Source: Peptostreptococcus stomatis DSM 17678 (lineage in GTDB: Bacteria > Bacillota > Clostridia > Peptostreptococcales > Peptostreptococcaceae). From it: a DNA stretch of 62,876 bases. The notes beneath the pieces were generated by a model that saw nothing but the letters and a program-made list of their open reading frames with translations, ran no database searches and had not been told where the DNA came from. The position numbers and the translations under genes were made by a program. Within the stretch, counting starts at the first letter, position 1. Every line of letters starts with the position of its first letter. Positions 26,021 through 34,315 of the stretch are shown piece after piece. The stretch lies in the NCBI RefSeq assembly GCF_000147675.1, contig NZ_ADGQ01000064.1:1-62876 (forward strand). Direction: 5' to 3'.

Positions 26021-26947
26021 AAAAGCCCTTCCTTTCTACAAGTAAAAAATATAATTCTTCTAAACTTGGTTCACAAATTTTTGCTTCAAAAATATTACCA
26101 CCACTTAAAACTATCTTCTTTACTATAGTTGATACTTCTTCTTTATTCACTATAGGGACTTTATATCTATCTGAATCAATCTCAAAATCATCAAAAAATC
26201 TGTCATTCTTATCTAGTTTCGCATATAAATATAGATATTTTTCTAAGTTGCATTTATTCAAAATTTCAGAAAAGTTTCCTGTGCAAATTAGCTTGCCTTC
26301 ATTTATGAAACCATATTTTGTACAGATGTCTTGTGCATACCTTAATTGATGTGTACACAAAAATACAGTAGCATGTCTTTTTTTTACATAATCACTTATT
26401 AATTTATTTATTCTTTTAGCACTTTCTGGATCTAGTCCAGATGTTGGCTCATCCAGAATTAACAGCTTAGGTCTATGTATAAATATTCTTGCTAATGAAA
26501 GCTTTTTTTTCATTCCTGTAGAGTAATATTTCAATTTTACATTTCTGTGTTCATACAAATCTACTTGATGCAAAACCATCTCTATTCTGTCATTTATACA
26601 TCTATCTTCAATTCCAAATAATTTAGAAAAAAAACTAAATTTTCATTTCCTGTCATTTGTTCATACATACCAGCTGTTTCTGTCAGCGTACCTGCCAGAG
26701 CATGAATCTTTTCTGGATATAATATCGGATCATAACCTAAAACATCAATTTTTCCAGCATTTGGTCTTATTAATCCATTTAGCATTTTTACAATTGTAGT
26801 TTTTCCAGCACCATTTGGACCTAAAAAACCAAAAATTTCTCCCTCAGCAACCTCAAAAGACACATTTTTAACTGCTTCTTTATCACCAAATTTTTTTACA
26901 AGAGCTTCAATTTTTATCACAAAATTTCCCTCTATCTCACCGTTCAT
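26013..26947 (-). pseudogene. ABC transporter ATP-binding protein, frameshifted at a T8 run
   Basis: ATPase partner of the downstream permease. The first part (26947-26594) has Walker A GPNGAGKTTIVKML. The second (26579-26013) has the signature YSTGMKKKLSLA and Walker B LLILDEPTSGLDP. The break is at eight T (26634-26627): the frame continues as LNYLELKIDV-stop. One extra T would restore NLVFFSKLFGIEDRCIN and join it to the second part with all motifs in order. It may be a real mutation, an assembly error, or a slippery run used for slippage or phase variation. The ATG overlaps the end of the upstream permease (ATGA). Confidence 0.85.
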
Positions 26948-27717
26948 TGTTCTATTTCCTTTCTTCTAAATAAATATATTGCAAGTAATAATGACAATAT
27001 AATACACACTAAAGTAATAACAGTTGCAATGCTAGTTTCAGCTATCGTTATTTTTCCTTCCACAATATATACGCACTGGGATAATAGCGAAATTGGTAAT
27101 ATTTTATACATTTGTGGAAAAATTGATATAAACATTTGCAATAGGTTGAAAATAAAACAAAATACAACTGTCAAAATTCTATTTTTCAAAATTAATCCTA
27201 ACAAAATATTTATTCCTATTATGAGAAGCCCATACTCAAATACAATTAAATTAGAATATGTTACAGGCAAGATAGAAATCTCATTCTTCCAAAATACTCC
27301 TACATAATATCTAAAAGCCACAAAACTTATTGTATAGCTGATAGCCCAAATAAGAGATGATGAAAGAAATTTAGAAATAATTATATATTTTCTATCAATT
27401 CCTTTTGTTAATACATTGACAATTGTCCTTTTCTCTAACTCCTCTGACATTAGGCTAGATGTAACAAAAATCAACACAATCAATCCAATTTGAGAAAGAT
27501 TTTTAAAAAACTGAAAATATGCTTCAATTTCTGATGCTTTTCTAACATTTAAGACATATCCTTCGGGAAGAAGTTGTCTAAGTATTTCTCCTAAATATTT
27601 TGTTCCTATTGGTGATATTATCCCAATAAGAAAGAAACTTATTAACATAACTAATAATTTATATTTTCTTGAAGATTCCATCAATTCTTTTTTTACAAGA
27701 ACTATAACTTTTCTCAC
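26944..27717 (-). CDS. ABC-2 type permease of the peptide operon (first system)
   Basis: 257 residues with about six transmembrane helices and the motif SEELEKRTIVNVLTKGI around residue 90, a variant of the ABC-2 ExxKGT element. It lies 11 nt after the ATPase gene at 27729, its likely partner, and overlaps the second ATPase by 4 nt. Two-gene ABC systems of this type often confer self-immunity to peptide antibiotics. Confidence 0.85.
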   Translation of the reverse strand: MRKVIVLVKKELMESSRKYKLLVMLISFFLIGIISPIGTKYLGEILRQLLPEGYVLNVRKASEIEAYFQFFKNLSQIGLIVLIFVTSSLMSEELEKRTIVNVLTKGIDRKYIIISKFLSSSLIWAISYTISFVAFRYYVGVFWKNEISILPVTYSNLIVFEYGLLIIGINILLGLILKNRILTVVFCFIFNLLQMFISIFPQMYKILPISLLSQCVYIVEGKITIAETSIATVITLVCIILSLLLAIYLFRRKEIEQ

Positions 27718-27728
27718 AATACCATCTC

Positions 27729-28652
27729 CTATATTATATCATCAACAGACATGTCCGATATTCTAAAGTTGCTTGGGTGTACATTCATATCATTACTTCC
27801 AAAATAATAATATATTTTTTTTATGATTTCTTCTTTTGAATTTGAAATTATAAATTTCTTCTTTTCTATCTTATATCCAATATCGTTATTTTTTAAAAAT
27901 AACTCAAATTTTTCAATAAAGCTAAATTCTTGTCCAATAAAATCAATTTCTATTTTTCTACTCTTTGCAGAAAAATTTGTATTATCTTTTAAATTAATTA
28001 TTTTTGCTATACCTTTATCTAAAAAAATAATTTCATCACATAGTCTATCTATATCTGTTAAAATATGTGTAGAAAGCAATATACTTGTTTCTTTTTTTAT
28101 ACTATTAAATATTTTCTCCACTTCTTTTCTTCCGTCTGGATCAAGAGCAGACATTGGTTCATCGCAAATAATTAAGCTTGGTTCTCCTATCAAACACTGT
28201 GCTATCCCTAGTCTTTGTTTCATACCTCTAGAATAGCTCTTTATTCTTTTATTTTTGTTATCTTTTAAATTTACTAATTTTAATAATTCTTCTACCTCAT
28301 AATTAGTATCGCTTTTTCCTACTCCTTCCTTTTTTAAACCAATACACATAGACAAATACTCATAAGCATTCATAAAATCATAGAAAACCGGTACATCAGT
28401 CAAATAGCCTATTCTTACACTACTTTTTCCATACTGTAATTTTTCTCCATTCAACATAATACTTCCCGAATCAGATTTTAAAAATCCAATCAGCATTCTC
28501 ATTAAAGTTGTTTTTCCAGCACCATTCTTGCCAATCAGTCCAACAATTGTATTTTTCCTAATCTTAAATGATGCATCTTCTATTATTGTTCGCTTATCAA
28601 ATCTTTTAGATAAATTATTGACATCAAGGATAGTTTCTGATTTTAGAACCAT
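27729..28652 (-). CDS. ABC transporter ATP-binding protein (first system)
   Basis: 307 residues: Walker A LIGKNGAGKTTLMRML near residue 40, signature YSRGMKQRLGIAQ near 140, Walker B LIICDEPMSALDPDG near 160 and the H-loop STHIL. About 90 C-terminal residues extend beyond the ATPase core, as in BcrA-like immunity ATPases. The ATG overlaps the stop of the upstream small membrane protein gene (TAATG). It probably pairs with the permease at 26944. Confidence 0.92.
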   Translation of the reverse strand: MVLKSETILDVNNLSKRFDKRTIIEDASFKIRKNTIVGLIGKNGAGKTTLMRMLIGFLKSDSGSIMLNGEKLQYGKSSVRIGYLTDVPVFYDFMNAYEYLSMCIGLKKEGVGKSDTNYEVEELLKLVNLKDNKNKRIKSYSRGMKQRLGIAQCLIGEPSLIICDEPMSALDPDGRKEVEKIFNSIKKETSILLSTHILTDIDRLCDEIIFLDKGIAKIINLKDNTNFSAKSRKIEIDFIGQEFSFIEKFELFLKNNDIGYKIEKKKFIISNSKEEIIKKIYYYFGSNDMNVHPSNFRISDMSVDDII

Positions 28653-28849
28653 TATTCATCCCTCCCAAACAATAAATAACTTATCGGTCCTATTATTTGA
28701 ATAAAAATAACAACACATACCCAAATAATTCTATTTCCAAACTTATATTTATTATTTTTAAGAATATCTTTTAATGAAATAATTACTAATATTAAGTTTA
28801 TAATTATTAATGGTAGTAAAATATTAATATAAGTATGTATGAAATCCAT
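28652..28849 (-). CDS. Small membrane protein, PLDc_N-type; candidate immunity protein
   Basis: 65 residues with two hydrophobic helices and a C-terminal GPISYLLFGRDE, matching the phospholipase-D N-terminal (PLDc_N) two-helix domain. Stand-alone proteins of this type occur as small membrane or immunity proteins near bacteriocin genes. Here it sits between the acetyltransferase and the first ABC ATPase, overlapping the latter. An immunity role is my inference from size, topology and place. Confidence 0.6.
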   Translation of the reverse strand: MDFIHTYINILLPLIIINLILVIISLKDILKNNKYKFGNRIIWVCVVIFIQIIGPISYLLFGRDE

Positions 28850-28858
28850 ATCATTCTC

Positions 28859-29335
28859 CTATTCATAGTTTATTTTTCCTAAAATTATTATATTATCATC
28901 AGGAATGAGCCCTCCTATTCTTCCTTCACGCATATACTCCATTGATTCAAGCAATGCTAAACCTTCCTTGTTAGTTTCATTAACTGAAATGTTTACTTTA
29001 TATTTAGATAAAGAAGACTCATAAATATGTCTTTCTAATTCTTTTATTAGTTTTTTCCCTATACCCCTATTCCTTTGACTCTCACTTACATATAAAACTG
29101 CAATTCCCCAATAATTCTTTTTGTTTGATGTAATAGCAGTTGCAATTCCCACAATTCTATCATCTATTTCGCATACTATACCAATTTCTATATTATTTTC
29201 AATTCTCATTTTAACCATGTTCTGTTGCTGATACATGCTTAATATTTGGTGATTGTTTGCAAAATTTTCTTGGATATATTGACACATATTATCAAAATTT
29301 GTATCACCTAATTTAATAAACTTCATCTTATTCAC
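28859..29335 (-). CDS. GNAT family N-acetyltransferase
   Basis: 158 residues. The acetyl-CoA binding motif A is visible in SESQRNRGIGKKLIKELE near residue 92, and the following VNETNKEGLALLESMEY is typical of GNATs. In this operon it could acetylate the mature peptide or the N-terminus left by leader removal; alternatively it could detoxify the peptide for self-protection. It lies between the PqqD-like gene and the small membrane protein, with a GGAGG-type ribosome binding site. Confidence 0.85.
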   Translation of the reverse strand: MNKMKFIKLGDTNFDNMCQYIQENFANNHQILSMYQQQNMVKMRIENNIEIGIVCEIDDRIVGIATAITSNKKNYWGIAVLYVSESQRNRGIGKKLIKELERHIYESSLSKYKVNISVNETNKEGLALLESMEYMREGRIGGLIPDDNIIILGKINYE

Positions 29336-29341
29336 CTCCTA

Positions 29342-29623
29342 TTAAATCATAAATAAAACTTCTTCTTTAATCAAATAATCAATAAATGAACATACATCTT
29401 TCTTTATCGTATCAAAGTCAATGTCATTATATTCATTTTTTAACTTATTACATATTTGTTCCACAGACTGTGTACCATTACAATTAGCAAATATAATACT
29501 TGCTACCGGATTGAGAATATCTAGCATTCCAGTAATCGGATATTGATATATAATAAATTCCCCATCTCCCTCATATCTCCATTTCAAATTTAGCAATTTA
29601 GGTATTTCATTTTTATACATCAT
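29342..29623 (-). CDS. PqqD-like RiPP recognition protein
   Basis: About 93 residues with the PqqD/RRE winged-helix pattern: a beta-rich start, then LNPVASIIFANCNGTQSVEQICNKLKNEY, then a C-terminal helix and strand (FIDYLIKEEVLFMI). Such proteins bind the leader peptide and present it to the radical SAM enzyme. The start is the first of two adjacent Met codons 5-8 nt after GGAGG; the longer reading (97 aa) has the ribosome binding site inside it. A second PqqD-like domain is fused to the radical SAM protein at 31713. Confidence 0.8.
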   Translation of the reverse strand: MMYKNEIPKLLNLKWRYEGDGEFIIYQYPITGMLDILNPVASIIFANCNGTQSVEQICNKLKNEYNDIDFDTIKKDVCSFIDYLIKEEVLFMI

Positions 29624-29637
29624 AATTTCCTCCATAT

Positions 29638-30657
29638 TTATAAAAATAATCTATCTTTTAAAGGATCTAACAATGTTCCGTTTTTTCTGGAATTCATGAT
29701 TTGAGCCAATTCCAACATTTTGGGATTATGCCATCCCTTCTTCATTTTACTCCAAACATTTTTAAATGTTTCAGTTTTTAAGTCCCCAAAATATACATCA
29801 ATATAAGGTGTTATCCCGACTAGCCCTTCTGAATTAATTCTCATAACGGTTGCAAATCCATTTTTTATTCCAAACTCAATATGTTCTGATGGGCTTCTAT
29901 ATTCTATTTGAATAGGTGCAGTTTTAGAATAAATATACTTTTCCAAATTTGCAAATTGTTCCTCTGTTGCATAGATCTCATCTTCATTGTCTTTTACTCT
30001 ACCAGATATAGATAATCTTTGTGTCCTTATTGATGAAACTCCTAATGATTTACAAAGCTCAGTTGTGTTTTTAAAATCATCAATATTATATTTCGTTGTA
30101 GCAAATGAAACTCGTACCTGTTTTCCTATTGAAACAAAATTCTTTATTGCATTTACAGCTTCATTAAAAGACCCCTCTTTATTACGTACATAATCATGTA
30201 TTTCTGGCTTTGAACCATCCAAACTTATTTGAACCATATCTATATATTCTGCAATTTTACGAATTTTTCTTTTGTCTAAATTAGCTCCACTCAATATAGT
30301 TCCTATCTCCACTCTATTTGTACGCAGATATCTCATCAAATCAAAATATTCAGAACTACAGGTAGGTTCTCCTCCAGTTAAACATACCTGAAAAACTTTA
30401 GCTTTTATCAATTCATCTGCAATAGCAAAAATCTGTTTTCTATTAAGTTCATTCCTATTTTTATTATGAGAATCATTATAACAATATATACACTTATTAG
30501 GGCATACACTAGTTAGCTCCCACATTACATATATAGGAGAATCAAATCCATTCTCAGGTATCAAGTTAGCATCTATGAAATCTCCAAAATTATCTGCACT
30601 ATCTAGTATATCTTTATCATAGTTGGTATTACCAAAAACATTTATGAATTTTCTCAT
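29638..30657 (-). CDS. Radical SAM protein without SPASM cysteines (peptide operon)
   Basis: 339 residues. C52, C56 and C59 in SVCPNKCIYCY bind the 4Fe-4S cluster, with LTGGEPT following. The C-terminal third has no cysteine, so auxiliary clusters are unlikely although the fold length would allow a degenerate SPASM region. Within RiPP pathways, enzymes lacking auxiliary clusters include those that abstract hydrogen without net oxidation. Starting at MRKFINVF is preferred because GAGGAGG lies 5 nt upstream. It forms a tight run with the two other radical SAM genes and the PqqD-like gene. The reaction is unknown. Confidence 0.85.
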   Translation of the reverse strand: MRKFINVFGNTNYDKDILDSADNFGDFIDANLIPENGFDSPIYVMWELTSVCPNKCIYCYNDSHNKNRNELNRKQIFAIADELIKAKVFQVCLTGGEPTCSSEYFDLMRYLRTNRVEIGTILSGANLDKRKIRKIAEYIDMVQISLDGSKPEIHDYVRNKEGSFNEAVNAIKNFVSIGKQVRVSFATTKYNIDDFKNTTELCKSLGVSSIRTQRLSISGRVKDNEDEIYATEEQFANLEKYIYSKTAPIQIEYRSPSEHIEFGIKNGFATVMRINSEGLVGITPYIDVYFGDLKTETFKNVWSKMKKGWHNPKMLELAQIMNSRKNGTLLDPLKDRLFL

Positions 30658-30678
30658 AATTTCCTCCTCGAACATTTT

Positions 30679-31710
30679 CTATACATATAACCGTTTTAAA
30701 TCCCATAAATTTTTTATAGATTTTTGTTCTAAATCTTCTTTGAAATTTCTCCATGCACATGAAAACCTATTATCCCAAGTAGTTTTGAAACTACCATCTT
30801 GGTATATACTTCCCAAATTACTTGGTAAATATACACTTAATAGAAAATTCCCATCAGGAGTTATAACTCCTCCCCATGTTCTGCCAGTTCTTAACCCATT
30901 CTCAATTAATTTAAATTGATCAATAAATCTCACACAGGTAGATAATCCCAAATTATCATCTTTAACATGATCATTGTATTTAGAAATAAAGCCATTAACA
31001 TTTGTTACACATAATTGAAATTCCTCGGCATTTATATCCAGACCACATTGTATAACTTTTTGATTCATTGTTACCATAGGTTGTATTCTTATTTCATTTA
31101 TTGAATAATTCTCATTAAAAAATTTTACCAAATCACTCATACCAGAATAGTTATTTTTTGTTGCAACTGCTTCGATGCTCATAAAAGAACGTTCTTTTTC
31201 GTTTTCCCTTATAAACTCTATTAATTTAAGTGCTTCATTGAGTGCTCCTTTTCTGCCTCGTTGATAATCATTAACTTCCGCATCTACTGAATCAATTGAA
31301 ACATTAAATGCAATCCCTTTTATTTTTAATAATTTACTTAGAATTTCATAATTTATATTATATCCAGAAGTGCATATCATCACTGGAACATCATTATCTG
31401 AAAATATTGATACTATATCTAATAAGTCTTCATTTACTAATGGTTCTCCACCAGATATAGAAATCATAAAAACTTTCATATCACAAATCTCTTTTGCAAG
31501 GTTTATTTTTTCTTGCTTACTTATTTCCTTAACCACTTTGGGAAATCCTCCTGAACAATACAGGCACTTAGAATTGCATTTTCCTGTAATCTCCCAAATA
31601 AGTGAAATTGGTGCAGAAAACTTTACTGGTATTTCAAATCCATAAGTATTGAGTTTTTTATTTAAATATTCATCAATATCTTTTTGGAGCAGTATTCTCT
31701 TGGTAGCCAT
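30679..31710 (-). CDS. Radical SAM protein with degenerate SPASM region (peptide operon)
   Basis: 343 residues. Cluster cysteines C45, C49 and C52 in GKCNSKCLYCSGG, then ISGGEPL. Its sequence runs parallel to the enzyme at 29638 along the whole length, so the two are paralogues. Four scattered cysteines (QCG, QLC, STC, FSC) occur in the C-terminal half but not in a CxxC-rich SPASM pattern. It starts 2 nt after the upstream gene ends, with GAGGAGG in front. It may modify a different residue of the same peptide from its paralogue. Confidence 0.85.
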   Translation of the reverse strand: MATKRILLQKDIDEYLNKKLNTYGFEIPVKFSAPISLIWEITGKCNSKCLYCSGGFPKVVKEISKQEKINLAKEICDMKVFMISISGGEPLVNEDLLDIVSIFSDNDVPVMICTSGYNINYEILSKLLKIKGIAFNVSIDSVDAEVNDYQRGRKGALNEALKLIEFIRENEKERSFMSIEAVATKNNYSGMSDLVKFFNENYSINEIRIQPMVTMNQKVIQCGLDINAEEFQLCVTNVNGFISKYNDHVKDDNLGLSTCVRFIDQFKLIENGLRTGRTWGGVITPDGNFLLSVYLPSNLGSIYQDGSFKTTWDNRFSCAWRNFKEDLEQKSIKNLWDLKRLYV

Positions 31711-31712
31711 AT

Positions 31713-33101
31713 CTAACCTCCTCTATTGCAACTATATTCAAGTTTTCCATGTGTTTCATACCTTATTACAGGGCATTCCATTTCACACGATTCATTGCAA
31801 TGAACGCATTTTTTAAAGTTACTACCTCTAACCATTTTCAATATTTTTGAATTTTCCCAAATCTCTGATAGATCTTCGTGTAGCACATTTCTATTCTCAG
31901 CAATCAATAAAGAATGATCTGTAGGACACATTTTCACAATACCAAACGGATTTATAGTACAATGTATCAGTCCTGCGCCACATCGTGGCATCACATTAGC
32001 AACATCAAACACTTTTGAATATTTACTTCCATTTCTCGAAAATTGGTTTGGTGTAAATAGAAGCATATCAGTATTTTTATATTTATTATCAAACCAATCA
32101 TTAACATCTTCATAAAATTCATTCAACATTTTAATGTCTTCTTTGCCAAAACACAATTTCTTTATGTTTTTAGCTCTACCACCCATCTCCAATGGAATTA
32201 CACACAACTCCCTAACCCCTATTTCATAGGCTGTATCAACTATCTTTTTTAAATCAAATATGGTCATTTTAGTTTCCATAACATTGCATCTTACTTGGAT
32301 ACCTTCATCAAGACACGCCTTAATTCCTGATATTGTTTTTTCAAATGATCCTTTCACTCCCCTGAATCTCTCATATGTTTCTTGATCATATCCATCTAAA
32401 TTGCTTTCTACTTTAGCACAGCCTGTACGTTTTAAATCTTTAGCCATCTTTTTATCAATTAATGTTGCATTTGTCAGTAAACTATAGCTTCTTCCTTTAG
32501 AAGAAATGTAATCACAAATTTTGATGAGATCATCACGCATTGTTGCTTCTCCACCAGATAATAAAATTTCAAAAACATCATTTTTTATGATATTATCTAT
32601 AATCTTACACCAATCTTCATAACTTAATTCATTCTGAACCATCCTATTCTCACAGCAAAAGTCCGCATCTGCAAAACAATGTATACATCTGAGATTACAT
32701 GAATAAGTCAGTTCCAACAACACCTTTAGTGGCGATCTCAATTCATATGGTTTCATTCCCAATACAAAATTTTCCATTTCAAAATTCTTCGGGTAAAGGT
32801 TATTCATATTTTTATTTTCTATAATAGAATCTATATTGTCTGTATCATCTACTATATACTTGCTTTTTTTCAAATAAATTATAAATTGCTCAACATCTCT
32901 TTCTATAAATTTTTTATCAGCATCATACTTATGGTACATAAAATCAACAATTTCACTCATCGACTTATTTGATTTAATTAAGCGTATAATTTCATATCCA
33001 ATTGTATTTAATAACTCGATGACTAATCTATTACGCTCATAGTAAATTCCACCAAATTTTTCTGGTCTTATTAGCCCAACTAACTGAAATTTTCTATCCA
33101 T
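31713..33101 (-). CDS. Radical SAM/SPASM peptide maturase with N-terminal PqqD-like domain
   Basis: 462 residues. Residues 1-90 look like a fused PqqD/RRE domain (GGIYYERNRLVIELLNTIG...EQFIIYLKKSKYIV). The radical SAM core follows, with C135, C139 and C142 in YSCNLRCIHC and LSGGEAT. The C-terminal 100 residues form a full SPASM domain rich in cysteine (PRCGAGLIHC, VKMCPTD, CVHCNESCEMEC, SCNRGG) for auxiliary Fe-S clusters. This layout is that of maturases that install carbon-carbon, thioether or similar bonds in RiPPs. It is the first gene of the operon, with GGAGGAAGG before the ATG. Confidence 0.93.
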   Translation of the reverse strand: MDRKFQLVGLIRPEKFGGIYYERNRLVIELLNTIGYEIIRLIKSNKSMSEIVDFMYHKYDADKKFIERDVEQFIIYLKKSKYIVDDTDNIDSIIENKNMNNLYPKNFEMENFVLGMKPYELRSPLKVLLELTYSCNLRCIHCFADADFCCENRMVQNELSYEDWCKIIDNIIKNDVFEILLSGGEATMRDDLIKICDYISSKGRSYSLLTNATLIDKKMAKDLKRTGCAKVESNLDGYDQETYERFRGVKGSFEKTISGIKACLDEGIQVRCNVMETKMTIFDLKKIVDTAYEIGVRELCVIPLEMGGRAKNIKKLCFGKEDIKMLNEFYEDVNDWFDNKYKNTDMLLFTPNQFSRNGSKYSKVFDVANVMPRCGAGLIHCTINPFGIVKMCPTDHSLLIAENRNVLHEDLSEIWENSKILKMVRGSNFKKCVHCNESCEMECPVIRYETHGKLEYSCNRGG

Positions 33102-33140
33102 AAAGCCTTCCTCCTAAATGATTTTATAGTTACTATTTTA

Positions 33141-33169
33141 GGCATATCAAATCGCACACTTTTTGTCAA
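33141..33169 (-). promoter_or_regulatory. Promoter of the radical SAM/peptide operon
   Basis: Minus strand: perfect TTGACA (33169-33164), a 17-bp spacer and a weak -10, TATGCC (33146-33141), preceded by TG. A strong -35 with a poor -10 suggests regulated expression. It is about 40 nt before the first radical SAM gene. Confidence 0.6.
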
Positions 33170-33268
33170 CTATTGTTTGCAAATTTTGTATTTTTTGTTT
33201 ATTTTTATTACTGTTTATTAGTTCTCTAATATAGTTGTCTTACATTTAAACTGAGTACAAAATAAAAT

Positions 33269-33305
33269 GATCCCTATAAACTGGTTGTTCCAGTTTATAG
33301 GGATC
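33269..33305 (-). terminator. Terminator after the HTH gene
   Basis: A perfect 16-bp inverted repeat (33269-33284 / 33290-33305; GATCCCTATAAACTGG and its complement) with a 5-nt loop, followed on the minus strand by ATTTTATTTTG. It separates the regulator from the peptide operon. Confidence 0.85.
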
Positions 33306-33368
33306 TGAGTAATTCATATAGCAAACTTTTTATATTTATCTATCTATATTTATATTTAATAAAACCCA

Positions 33369-33560
33369 TTAAATATAGTAAAACAATTCTTCAATAGATA
33401 CTTTTAAGACCCTAGCACAATCAAATGCTATTTTTATTGTCGGTTGTTTTTTTAATGTTTCTATATCACTTAAATACTGACGACTAATTCCAACTGCTGT
33501 TGAAAGTTCAGTTTGAGTAAATCCTCTTTTTTCTCTAAATTGCCTTAAATTATTTCCCAA
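33369..33560 (-). CDS. Xre-family HTH regulator (TTG start)
   Basis: A 63-residue single-domain DNA-binding protein: GNNLRQFREKRGFTQTELSTAVGISRQYLSDIE, then KKQPTIKIAFDCARVLKVSIEELFYYI, a full HTH_3 fold. The start is a TTG at 33560 with GGAGGG about 7 nt upstream; an upstream in-frame reading lacks a ribosome binding site. It is the gene before the peptide operon on the same strand and is insulated by a terminator, so it is the likeliest local regulator of that operon or of the divergent mob genes. Confidence 0.85.
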   Translation of the reverse strand: MGNNLRQFREKRGFTQTELSTAVGISRQYLSDIETLKKQPTIKIAFDCARVLKVSIEELFYYI

Positions 33561-33740
33561 GTTATCCCTCCTTTCAAAAAATTTATAGATTTTTATTTTC
33601 AAAATACATAGTTTATTTTAATACATTCTCATCAAAATATCAATAATAAAATTTCATTAGTTTCGTTAGTTTCATGTGTTTCCCTCTAATTTTATTTTCC
33701 TTTCCCTTATATAGCAATGTAGTGAATTTTATTATTAATT

Positions 33741-33769
33741 TTGACTTTTACTAATTTTTACTATAAAAT
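33741..33769 (+). promoter_or_regulatory. Promoter of the mobC-relaxase unit
   Basis: TTGACT (33741-33746), a 17-bp spacer and TAAAAT (33764-33769), pointing toward mobC about 190 nt downstream. Confidence 0.7.
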
Positions 33770-33831
33770 TAATATAGCAATCTAATACACGCTTAACGCT
33801 TATTACAGATCATTCTTTTGTAGCAAGCACA

Positions 33832-33905
33832 GTAAGTGTACGGACACTTACGGAAAAATTGATGAAGCAGCCCTTCGGGATTTGCTTCTTTTTTTATCAA
33901 TTTTT
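33832..33905 (+). promoter_or_regulatory. Inverted repeats in the mob leader; candidate oriT and terminator-like hairpin
   Basis: Two structures lie between the mob promoter and mobC. The first is an 8-bp perfect inverted repeat (33832-33839 / 33844-33851, GTAAGTGT acgg ACACTTAC). The second is a hairpin with GAAGCA / TGCTTC arms, an inner CCC TTC GGG, and a T run, itself framed by AAAAATTGAT (33854-33863) and its complement at 33896-33905. Inverted repeats just upstream of mobC and a relaxase are typical of an origin of transfer; the T-run hairpin could also attenuate mob transcription. I cannot identify the nick site. Confidence 0.5.
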
Positions 33906-33959
33906 AGCTTGTTAGGGAGACCCTAAGACCCCGAAATTCATATACAGGAGGAACTATCT

Positions 33960-34310
33960 ATGGCAAATAGGATACGAAATGAACGACTTGAAATTAAATT
34001 GACCAAAGAAGAAAAGGCTCTTTTTGAAGAGAAACAAAAACTTGCGAAGTGCAGAAATATGAGCCATTTTATCCGCAAATGCGTTTTAGAAAAGGAAATA
34101 TATCAAGTAGATTTAGAACCTTTCAGAGATTTACAAGGCTTGCTTTCCAATGCTACAAACAACATCAATCAGATCGCAAAGAGAATAAATTCGACAGGTA
34201 TAATCTACAAAGAGGACATCAGCGATATAAAGAAAGAGATTGAACACTTCTCTAAAGAACTATGGCAAATTCATTCCCTGCTCCTTAACAAGACTTCAGG
34301 AGGTGATTAG
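33960..34310 (+). CDS. Mobilization accessory protein, MobC family
   Basis: A 116-residue relaxosome protein with an N-terminal ribbon-helix-helix-like part (ERLEIKLTKEEKALFEEKQKLAKCRNMSHFIRKC) and the LSNATNNINQIAKRIN segment conserved in MobC proteins. It should bind near oriT and help the relaxase. AGGAGG precedes the ATG. The relaxase gene follows after 5 nt. Confidence 0.9.
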   Translation: MANRIRNERLEIKLTKEEKALFEEKQKLAKCRNMSHFIRKCVLEKEIYQVDLEPFRDLQGLLSNATNNINQIAKRINSTGIIYKEDISDIKKEIEHFSKELWQIHSLLLNKTSGGD

Positions 34311-34315
34311 TTTTT

